Origin: Acidobacteriota bacterium
GTDB taxonomy: Bacteria > Acidobacteriota > Vicinamibacteria > Vicinamibacterales > JAFNAJ01
Direction: 5' to 3'
Length of the DNA: 5,352 nucleotides
Assembly (NCBI GenBank): GCA_017860085.1
Contig: JAFNAJ010000406.1
Span: forward strand, 1-5,352
Position 1 is the first letter of the stretch, and the number at the start of each line of letters is the position of its first letter. Shown piece by piece: positions 1 through 5,016 of this stretch. The notes beneath the pieces were generated by a model. The model searched no databases. It saw only the letters and a list, made by a program, of their open reading frames with translations, and was not told the DNA's origin. The translations under genes and the position numbers were made by a program.

Positions 1-587
1 CTCATCATGCGCCACGCCGCGACCGGCGAGTCGATGCCGCCCGACAACAGGCTCACCACGCGACCGCTGACGCCAGTGGGCAGTCCGCCCGGGCCACGGT
101 CTCTGGCGACGTAGCAGAAGGCCGCGCCAGGCACCACCTCGACGTGGACCACCGTCGCGGGCGCGTCGAGGTCCACAGGCCACCCGCGCACATCCTGGAT
201 GCGACTGCCGACCAGGCGCTCGAGCTCGGGCGAGGGAATCGGGAACCGCTTGTCGGCGCGCGCTGCCGCGACCCTGAACGTGGTGGGTGCCAGCCCCTCG
301 GTATGACGGATGGCGGCCTCCTCGATCGCGGCAACATCGGCGGGCACGCGCTCGGCGAGCGCGAAATTGGCAATCCCGAACAGGCGCGATGCCCGTCGGC
401 GAATGGTCTCGAGGTCGGCGCCATCGGCCAGGACGATCTCGATCCGTCCCATGAGTGCCCGCACCTCGGTCACGCCGAGACCTCGCGTGGCCTCGCGGAG
501 ATTGCGCAGCAGGCGATCGACGAACCAGGGTCGGTTTCGTCCCTTGAGCGCCAGTTCCTGGTAGTGGACGAGGATGGCGTTGAACAT
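1..587 (-). CDS. thiI: tRNA 4-thiouridine synthase ThiI, N-terminal part (runs off the left edge)
   Basis: ThiI transfers sulfur to uridine 8 of tRNA (4-thiouridine) and in many bacteria also supplies sulfur for the thiamine thiazole; it is cytosolic. Reading leftwards from ATG at 587, 195 codons are open to the window edge with no stop, so the 3' half is outside. The N-terminus reads MFNAILVHYQELALKGRNRP, the typical ThiI opening. It is followed by a THUMP-type RNA-binding region (about residues 60-165), then GGLPTGVSG and the PP-loop ATP-binding motif SGGIDSP at residues 182-188. The order ferredoxin-like/THUMP/PP-loop is diagnostic; the rest of the pyrophosphatase domain and any rhodanese domain cannot be seen. 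A GGGGA at 599-595, 7 nt before the ATG, is a plausible ribosome binding site. The gene lies 89 bp after hpnE in the same direction, with a palindromic repeat filling the gap, so co-transcription is possible but interrupted by a strong foldback. Confidence 0.93.
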   Translation of the reverse strand, partial: MFNAILVHYQELALKGRNRPWFVDRLLRNLREATRGLGVTEVRALMGRIEIVLADGADLETIRRRASRLFGIANFALAERVPADVAAIEEAAIRHTEGLAPTTFRVAAARADKRFPIPSPELERLVGSRIQDVRGWPVDLDAPATVVHVEVVPGAAFCYVARDRGPGGLPTGVSGRVVSLLSGGIDSPVAAWRMM

Positions 588-599
588 CAAACAGTCCCC

Positions 600-691
600 G
601 GGGTCAGATCTTGATTTTATGCACTCCTCTGAGGAGGCCCGAGCCGAGTCTCAGATGTCGGGTCGGATGCATAGAATCAAGATCTGACCCC
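600..691. repeat. 92-bp palindromic (MITE/REP-like) element between hpnE and thiI
   Basis: Two 24-nt inverted arms, 600-623 and 668-691, match at 23 of 24 positions; each begins, reading inwards, GGGGTCAGATCTTGATT and continues YTATGCA, with the single mismatch at 617/674. The 44-nt centre holds smaller foldbacks: CTCCT/AGGAG (624-636), CCCGA/TCGGG (638-642 with 658-662), and the competing TCTGAG/CTCAGA (628-633 with 650-655). The whole unit could form a long hairpin in RNA or a cruciform in DNA. No target-site duplication is evident. The design resembles non-autonomous palindromes mobilised by REP-associated Y1 (IS200-type) transposases; that family assignment rests on recall of similar repeats, not on a search. 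The right arm overlaps the last codons of hpnE, and the left arm ends 12 nt before the thiI start. Confidence 0.85.
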
Positions 692-2029
692 GCGAAGGGC
701 AGCGTCGGCAGCCCACTCGCCGGAGAGGACCGCGCTCTCGATCGTCGCAGGCAAGCCGGTGTCGACCCAGTCGCCGGCCAGCAGCAGCCCGCCAACCCTC
801 GTCGCTGTGGATGGCCGCGCCGGTTGGCCGGGAGCAATCGAAAACGTGGCACGCGGCTCTCGGACGACGAGCGCATGGTCGAGCCGCGCCTGTCGAGCCA
901 CGGGCAGAGCTTCCCTGACCTCGTCCAGGGCGAGGGCAATCAGGTCGTCGTTCGACCGTCGCAGCACCGCCTCCGCCCCGCTCGATACGAGCGAGAGGTG
1001 CGATGCGGCTCGACCGAAGGCCCAGCGCTTGTCGAACACCCATTGCATGACGCGTCCCGGCAGGCCCACGAATGGCACGTCGAGAACCGCACGGTCGAAC
1101 CACAGGTTCACGGTGACAATGGGCGATGGGCTCGTCGTGCGCGCGCAGGCCAGCACGTCGCCGATGAGATCGGTGTCCCCTTCGAACACACCGCCAAGGT
1201 CGTGCCACGGAACTGCTGCGATGACCACCCGTGCCGGCAGCGTCTCGCCCCGGATGACGACCTCGGTGACGCGTCCGTCCGCGAGGTGAATCCGCGCGAG
1301 CGCATTGGTGCGCACCTCGCCACCGCGCGACTCTACGAAGCGGCGGGCCGGCTCGGCGAGCGCCTCGTCGAGGGGGCGCGTGGGCAGGGCGATGGCGGCA
1401 TCGCGCGGGTCGGTGCCGAAGACTGCGCCAAGCACGCGCACGAACGGCTCGGCGGCGGCATGCCCGATCGGTTGGTTGAGCGCGGCCAGAGCCAGGGGCT
1501 CCCACAGCATCTCGCCAAGACGTCCCCCCTGGCCATGCCGGCTCAACCAGGCCTCCACGGTCTCGCCCTGCGTCAGCGGGTCCTTCGACCCACGGGCCAT
1601 GGCGCGACGCGCGTACCAGATCGCGGGCGCGACCCGCAGCACCCGCAGGCGGTCGGTGGCCGAAAGGGCCGCCCAGCGCATCACCCCGGCGAGCAGGTGC
1701 AGGGGCGACGGGAGCGCGGGGCAGCACAGCGTTGTCAGCCGGCCTTCGCGGTCGATGGTCGGCACCTCGAGGCTCGCCTGCATTCTCACGGCCGTGTCCG
1801 CCCCGATCGTTCGCAGGTAACGGAACGTCGCGTGATAGCAGCCGAGCAGCACGTGCTGCCCGTTGTCGACGAGTTCGCCGGTGGTGGGATCACGGAACGC
1901 GCTGGCTCGACCGCCCAGGCGGCCGCGGGCCTCGAGGACCAGCACGCGGATGTCGCGCCGCGCAAGGCCCACCGCTGCACTGAGGCCAGCCAGCCCGCCG
2001 CCGACGACGATGACGTCAGGCGCAGGCAT
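677..2029 (-). CDS. hpnE: Hydroxysqualene dehydroxylase HpnE (FAD-dependent)
   Basis: HpnE reduces hydroxysqualene to squalene, the third step of the bacterial HpnCDE route to hopanoids; it is an FAD flavoprotein of the phytoene-desaturase/amine-oxidase fold. The 450-aa product is of normal family length. It opens with the dinucleotide-binding motif VIVVGGGLAGL (residues 6-16), the conserved glutamate E33 at the end of the second strand, and GRLGGRASAF (36-45). Near the end is the second FAD-binding signature LLLAGDWVDTGLPATIES (415-432). The ATG at 2029 is chosen because it places the GxGxxG motif at the expected distance from the N-terminus; it follows the hpnD stop by 2 nt, implying translational coupling. 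The last residues GVRS and the TGA (691-677) lie inside the arm of the 92-bp palindromic element, so the original 3' end has been replaced. The FAD motifs are intact, and the loss appears to affect only the extreme tail. Confidence 0.93.
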   Translation of the reverse strand: MPAPDVIVVGGGLAGLSAAVGLARRDIRVLVLEARGRLGGRASAFRDPTTGELVDNGQHVLLGCYHATFRYLRTIGADTAVRMQASLEVPTIDREGRLTTLCCPALPSPLHLLAGVMRWAALSATDRLRVLRVAPAIWYARRAMARGSKDPLTQGETVEAWLSRHGQGGRLGEMLWEPLALAALNQPIGHAAAEPFVRVLGAVFGTDPRDAAIALPTRPLDEALAEPARRFVESRGGEVRTNALARIHLADGRVTEVVIRGETLPARVVIAAVPWHDLGGVFEGDTDLIGDVLACARTTSPSPIVTVNLWFDRAVLDVPFVGLPGRVMQWVFDKRWAFGRAASHLSLVSSGAEAVLRRSNDDLIALALDEVREALPVARQARLDHALVVREPRATFSIAPGQPARPSTATRVGGLLLAGDWVDTGLPATIESAVLSGEWAADAALRGVRS

Positions 2030-2031
2030 CG

Positions 2032-2700
2032 TCAGAGGCCCGCGACGACCCGTGCCCACGTCGTGGCGGCGATCACGGCACGGTGCGGGCGCGGCACCCG
2101 CACCACCCGCAAGACGGCGACGACGGGTGGTGTGAGCGCGCCGCTGGCAATGTCCGACTCTTTGCACGCGAAGCGATCCAGATCTTCTTCGGGCAGGTAC
2201 AGGCGTCCTCGCGCGTAGTCGGCGCCCACGTCACGGAGGATGTTCGTGAGCTGCAACGCCAGGCCGAGGTCGACCGCGTAGTCGCGAGCCTGCGGGTTCC
2301 GGTAGCCGAAGATCTCGAGGCAGATGAGGCCAACGCACGACGCCACGCGGTAGCAGTACTCGCGCAGGTCGTCGAATGTCGCGTACCGCCTCTCTCCGAC
2401 ATCCATCTCGACCCCGTCGATGAGCTGCTCGAAGGGCTCCCTGGGCAGCGAGAACTGGCGAATCCACGGCTGAAGCGCGGTTCCCTGTCGCGACACCGGG
2501 GCGGCATCCCCGAACGCGCGCGCGAGATCGTCCCGCCAGAACCCCACCGCCTCGGCCACACGTGAGGCTGGCGCTCCCGCCGGCACCTCGTCGACGGCAT
2601 CGTCGACGGCGCGGCAGAAGTCCCAGACGGCGACGATGGCGCGGCGCTTGGCCGGGGGCAAGGCGAGGAACGAGTAGTAGAAGTTGGTGTCGCGGGCCAT
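2032..2700 (-). CDS. hpnD: Presqualene diphosphate synthase HpnD, apparently with an in-frame internal deletion
   Basis: HpnD condenses two farnesyl diphosphates to presqualene diphosphate, the first committed step of HpnCDE squalene synthesis; it is a soluble, all-alpha, Mg2+-dependent trans-isoprenyl synthase. The N-terminus TNFYYSFLALPP and the first aspartate-rich motif DDAVDE (residues 33-38) are typical, and the second, QLTNILRDVGADYARGRLYL (150-169), is intact. At 222 aa the protein is clearly shorter than the usual roughly 270-290. The sequence runs normally to SGALTPPVVAVLR (186-198) and then passes directly into VVRVPRPHRAVIAATTW (199-215), which looks like the extreme C-terminus of HpnD-type proteins. 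The simplest reading is loss of about 50-60 residues of C-terminal helices without a frameshift, near base 2107. Activity is therefore uncertain. ATG at 2700 is the natural start. hpnE follows after 2 nt, and the divergent adenosyltransferase gene begins 34 nt away. Confidence 0.85.
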   Translation of the reverse strand: MARDTNFYYSFLALPPAKRRAIVAVWDFCRAVDDAVDEVPAGAPASRVAEAVGFWRDDLARAFGDAAPVSRQGTALQPWIRQFSLPREPFEQLIDGVEMDVGERRYATFDDLREYCYRVASCVGLICLEIFGYRNPQARDYAVDLGLALQLTNILRDVGADYARGRLYLPEEDLDRFACKESDIASGALTPPVVAVLRVVRVPRPHRAVIAATTWARVVAGL

Positions 2701-2717
2701 GGGGCCACGGGGGCCCC
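2701..2717. other. GC-rich hairpin in the hpnD leader
   Basis: GGGGCC (2701-2706) and GGCCCC (2712-2717) can pair around a 5-nt loop, directly abutting the hpnD ATG. In the leftward transcript this would place a 6-bp G/C stem just before the start codon, and no Shine-Dalgarno sequence is seen there. It could lower hpnD translation; this is inferred from sequence only, and a 6-bp GC stem is not rare in DNA of this composition. Confidence 0.4.
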
Positions 2718-2720
2718 AAA

Positions 2721-2728
2721 AGTATAAT
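2721..2728. promoter_or_regulatory. Overlapping divergent -10 elements (TATAAT rightwards, TATACT leftwards)
   Basis: In a GC-rich 34-bp divergent intergenic gap, the only AT-rich patch holds a perfect TATAAT at 2723-2728 on the plus strand and a TATACT at 2726-2721 on the minus strand. No good -35 is visible for either. Rightwards, transcription would start about 7 nt downstream, at or next to the GTG of the adenosyltransferase gene (2735), giving a leaderless message. Leftwards, the start would fall near 2714, giving a leader of about 14 nt before the hpnD ATG. The two promoters overlap and should compete for polymerase. Confidence 0.55.
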
Positions 2729-2734
2729 CGTCGG

Positions 2735-3274
2735 GTGAAGATCTACACGCGCTCGGGAGATGGTGGAGACACCGCGCTCTTTGACGGCACCCGCGTCTCG
2801 AAGTCGGACGCGCGCGTCGATGCCTACGGCGAGGTGGACGAGGTGAGCGCCGCGCTCGGGCTCGCCCGGGCCATCGGCGTGGACCCTGACGTCGGGACCC
2901 TCATCGAGAGCCTGCAACGCGACCTCCACGCGGTGGCTGCGAGGCTGGCAGACCCAGCGCACCGGATCGCACCGCGCGTGGCCAAAGCATCCATTGGTCC
3001 CGAGGCGGTTGCCCGGCTCGAGGCCGAGATCGATCGCCTGGAGACGGAACTCCCGGCCCTCAAGCATTTCATCCTCGCGGGCGGCAGCCACGCGGGTGCC
3101 GCGCTGCACGTGGCCCGCACCATCTGTCGGCGGGCCGAGCGGCGAATGGTGTCACTGGGAATGGCGAACGTCGATCCCGACGTCCTGGTCTACGCGAACC
3201 GCCTGTCCGACCTCCTGTTCGTGATGGCGCGGGTGGTGAACCACCGCGCCGGCATTCCCGAGACCGAGTGGTGA
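2735..3274 (+). CDS. PduO-type ATP:cob(I)alamin adenosyltransferase
   Basis: This enzyme transfers the 5'-deoxyadenosyl group of ATP to cob(I)alamin, making adenosylcobalamin; PduO/MMAB-type enzymes are soluble trimers of five-helix bundles. The 179-aa product has the N-terminal ATP-binding TRSGDGGDTALF (residues 5-16), then SDARVDAYGEVDE (24-36), CRRAER (131-136) and NRLSDLLF (155-162). All are family signatures in the right order, and the length is normal for the family. The start is taken as the GTG at 2735 because the family begins with an xKIYTRxGD stretch; an upstream in-frame extension to 2684 would overlap hpnD and lacks family residues. No Shine-Dalgarno is seen, consistent with leaderless initiation from the TATAAT at 2723. 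The stop overlaps the hpnC start by 4 nt (GTGA), so the two are probably translationally coupled. Whether the coenzyme serves a mutase elsewhere or is linked to the hopanoid genes cannot be told from the window. Confidence 0.93.
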   Translation: MKIYTRSGDGGDTALFDGTRVSKSDARVDAYGEVDEVSAALGLARAIGVDPDVGTLIESLQRDLHAVAARLADPAHRIAPRVAKASIGPEAVARLEAEIDRLETELPALKHFILAGGSHAGAALHVARTICRRAERRMVSLGMANVDPDVLVYANRLSDLLFVMARVVNHRAGIPETEW

Positions 3275-4146
3275 ACGCGCTCGACGCGGCGTACGCGGCC
3301 TGCGAGCGCCTCGCCGGCGAGCACTACGAGAACTTCCCGGTGGCCTCGCGCGTGCTCCCGGCGCGCCTGCGTCCCCACGTCGCTGCCGTCTACGCCTTTG
3401 CGCGCATTGCCGACGATTTCGCGGATGAGGGGACAATCCCGGCGGACGAGCGATTGCGCCGGTTGGAGGCGTGGCACGGCCACCTGCTCGATTGCGCGGC
3501 TGGGCGGCCGACCCACGCCGGAGACGCTCACGATGCCGTGTTCCTCGCGCTCGGCCACACCATGGCCACGTGCGAGCTGCCCGCGACGCTGTTCGAAGAC
3601 CTGCTGAGCGCTTTCGCACAGGATGTGACTGTCCATCGCTACGAGACCTGGGACGCGCTGCTCGACTACTGCCGACGTTCCGCGAACCCCGTGGGACGGC
3701 TGGTGTTGCGAATCGCAGGCTACCGGTCTGACGAGCTCGACCAGGGGTCCGACCGGTTGTGCTCGGCCCTTCAACTGACCAATTTCTGGCAGGACTTCGC
3801 TCGCGACTGGGGGGCCGGGCGGCTCTACCTGCCGCGCGAGGAGGCTGATCGCGCGGGGGCGCGCGAGGACGCACTCGGAACGACCCCCCTGGCCCCCGAG
3901 TGGCGCGACGCGGTCGAGGCCGCCGTGTGCCGCACGCGCATGCTGTTCCGCGAGGGGCGGTCAGTGTGCGACGGGGTGACAGGACGACTTCGTTACGAGT
4001 TGCGTCTCACCTGGCTGGGAGGCACTCGGATTCTCGACCGCCTGGCGGAGTGCCACTTCGACCCGTGGCAGCATCGGCCCGCGATCCGTGCCCGCGATGT
4101 GCCGGGCCTCGCTTTCAGGGCCCTCACGTGGCCGCTTGCGGGCTGA
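3271..4146 (+). CDS. hpnC: Hydroxysqualene synthase HpnC
   Basis: HpnC converts presqualene diphosphate, the HpnD product, to hydroxysqualene, which HpnE then reduces to squalene. The 291-aa protein is full length for the squalene/phytoene synthase family. HpnC-type features are ENFPVASR (residues 20-27), the first aspartate-rich motif ARIADDFADE (44-53), NPVGRLVL (139-146), and the second motif QLTNFWQDFARD (168-179) followed by GRLYLP (183-188). NFWQD here, against NILRD in the hpnD product, separates HpnC from HpnD. The C-terminal region with RYELRLTWLGG is present, unlike the shortened HpnD. The start is either GTG 3268 or GTG 3271; 3271 is chosen because it gives the common GTGA stop/start overlap with the adenosyltransferase gene. 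mutY starts 7 nt after the stop. No separate promoter is seen, so expression probably comes from the divergent promoter near 2723. Confidence 0.92.
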   Translation: MNALDAAYAACERLAGEHYENFPVASRVLPARLRPHVAAVYAFARIADDFADEGTIPADERLRRLEAWHGHLLDCAAGRPTHAGDAHDAVFLALGHTMATCELPATLFEDLLSAFAQDVTVHRYETWDALLDYCRRSANPVGRLVLRIAGYRSDELDQGSDRLCSALQLTNFWQDFARDWGAGRLYLPREEADRAGAREDALGTTPLAPEWRDAVEAAVCRTRMLFREGRSVCDGVTGRLRYELRLTWLGGTRILDRLAECHFDPWQHRPAIRARDVPGLAFRALTWPLAG

Positions 4147-4153
4147 CCGTCTC

Positions 4154-4861
4154 ATGCCGAAACGTGCCGCGCCCTCGGGTCGTCGTCGGCGTGCTCCGGT
4201 GCTGGCCTTGCCTGATACGCAGGCTCGGCGTCGCTTTCGAACGAAGCTGCTGGCCTGGTACCGCGCGCACGGCCGCGACCTGCCGTGGCGCCGGACCACC
4301 GACCCGTACCACATCCTGGTGTCGGAGGTGATGCTGCAGCAGACGCAGGTCGATCGCGTCATCCCCAAGTACCACGAGTGGCTCACGAAGTTTCCCTCGC
4401 TCGAGGCGCTCGCAACGGCCCCGGAGGATGCCGTCACGAAGACGTGGTACCCCCTGGGCTACAACATCCGTCCAAAACGGCTGCAGGCCATCGCGCGCGA
4501 GGCCGTCGCGAATCACGAAGGGGCTCTGCCGGCAGACGAGGAGACGCTGCGATCGTTCAAGGGCATTGGCGAGTACACGGCCGGCGCCGTGCTCAGCTTC
4601 GCCTTCGGCAGGCGCGCCGCGATTCTCGACACCAACGTCGCCCGCGTGCTCTTCCGCGTGTTCGTTGGGCGTGGCGACCCGAAGGCCCACGCGATGAGAC
4701 GTCACCTGTGGGAAGTGTCGCGCGCTGTGCTGCCCCACCGCCACGTCTTTGATTTCAACCAGGCCCTGATGGACTTCGGGGCCACCGTCTGCGTCGCGCG
4801 CAAACCGAAGTGCCTGCTCTGTCCGCTTGCCCGTCAGTGCCGCTCGTTCCCCGTGTCGTAG
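4154..4861 (+). CDS. mutY: Short A/G-specific adenine glycosylase MutY, lacking the C-terminal 8-oxoG-recognition domain
   Basis: MutY removes adenine mispaired with 8-oxoguanine in DNA base-excision repair. The 235-aa product has a basic N-terminus (RRRR, 10-13), DLPWRRTTDPYHILVSEVML (42-61) with catalytic-site glutamate E58, and the LQQTQV segment. The helix-hairpin-helix region FKGIGEYTAGA (135-145) leads to the catalytic aspartate in ILDTNV (D159). The [4Fe-4S] cysteines C213, C220, C223 and C229 have the canonical C-x6-C-x2-C-x5-C spacing. The protein ends soon after the cluster, whereas classical MutY (about 350 aa) continues into a Nudix-like domain that recognises 8-oxoG. The segment WYPLGYNIRPKRL (98-110) differs from the commoner WxGLGYYxRA, suggesting a MutY-like subfamily. 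The TAG at 4859-4861 is 7 bp outside the downstream repeat, so the repeat as now placed does not cut the coding sequence. ATG 4154 follows the hpnC stop by 7 nt; an in-frame extension to 4088 would overlap hpnC deeply. Confidence 0.92.
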   Translation: MPKRAAPSGRRRRAPVLALPDTQARRRFRTKLLAWYRAHGRDLPWRRTTDPYHILVSEVMLQQTQVDRVIPKYHEWLTKFPSLEALATAPEDAVTKTWYPLGYNIRPKRLQAIAREAVANHEGALPADEETLRSFKGIGEYTAGAVLSFAFGRRAAILDTNVARVLFRVFVGRGDPKAHAMRRHLWEVSRAVLPHRHVFDFNQALMDFGATVCVARKPKCLLCPLARQCRSFPVS

Positions 4862-4867
4862 GACAGG

Positions 4868-5016
4868 GAAAAGGGGACACTCATCTTTTTCGAGCGTCAC
4901 TTTCTTGACGCTCGAGGCGTGGCCAGCTGCCCGAAAAATCAGCCGGTTTCGCGTTGGCGCCGGCTCAGCGACGTGTCGGTCATCCGTCACTAGAAAAAGA
5001 TGAGTGTCCCCTTTTC
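4868..5016. repeat. 149-bp palindromic (MITE/REP-like) element between mutY and the Nudix gene
   Basis: Perfect 24-nt inverted arms at 4868-4891 and 4993-5016 read inwards GAAAA then GGGGACACTCATCTTTTTC. Inside are a 10-bp hairpin, TCGAGCGTCA (4890-4899) with TGACGCTCGA (4906-4915) around a CTTTCT loop, and a 6-bp stem AGCCGG (4941-4946) with CCGGCT (4960-4965). The unit lies between convergent genes, starting 7 bp after the mutY stop and overlapping the end of the Nudix gene. Paired outer arms would give a long stem ending in CCCCTTTT in either direction, so it may also act as a bidirectional terminator. The arms start GGGGACA, like the GGGGTCA of the element at 600-691, but the sequences are otherwise different. 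No transposase is encoded inside. Mobilisation by a REP-associated Y1 transposase elsewhere is an inference. Confidence 0.88.
4890..4915. other. Internal 10-bp hairpin of the 149-bp element
   Basis: A perfect 10-bp inverted repeat (TCGAGCGTCA / TGACGCTCGA) with a 6-nt loop sits immediately inside the left arm. It is preceded, not followed, by a T-run on the plus strand, so it does not look like an intrinsic terminator for mutY. Its position next to the arm recalls the subterminal hairpins bound by IS200/IS605-type transposases. Confidence 0.6.

Noticed and set aside
144..614. 156-codon plus-strand open frame over the thiI region
   Set aside because: The minus strand gives a continuous ThiI sequence with THUMP and SGGIDSP motifs; the plus frame has no recognisable features and is a shadow.
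611..2218. 535-codon open frame on the plus strand opposite hpnE
   Set aside because: It is antisense to hpnE. Its translation is rich in Arg, Gly and His with no family motif, as expected from the complement of a GC-rich coding strand, whereas the minus strand gives clear FAD-binding signatures.
2231..3109. 292-codon minus-strand open frame spanning the divergent promoter
   Set aside because: It overlaps hpnD out of frame and the adenosyltransferase gene antisense, and lacks any family signature.
4088..4153. Upstream in-frame extension of mutY from an alternative start at 4088
   Set aside because: It would overlap hpnC by 59 nt and encodes no family sequence; ATG 4154, just after the hpnC stop, fits better.
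4890..4915. Simple Rho-independent terminator for mutY
   Set aside because: The 10-bp stem is preceded by the T-run and followed by GGCGTGG on the plus strand, so the hairpin-then-U-tract order is absent; only the larger foldback of the whole element could terminate.
4124..4990. 288-codon minus-strand open frame opposite mutY
   Set aside because: It runs antisense through mutY and across the repeat. MutY on the plus strand has all catalytic and Fe-S residues; the antisense product has no motif.
4868..5016. CRISPR or tandem repeat array
   Set aside because: There are only two arm copies, in inverted orientation, with no repeat-spacer periodicity and no cas genes.
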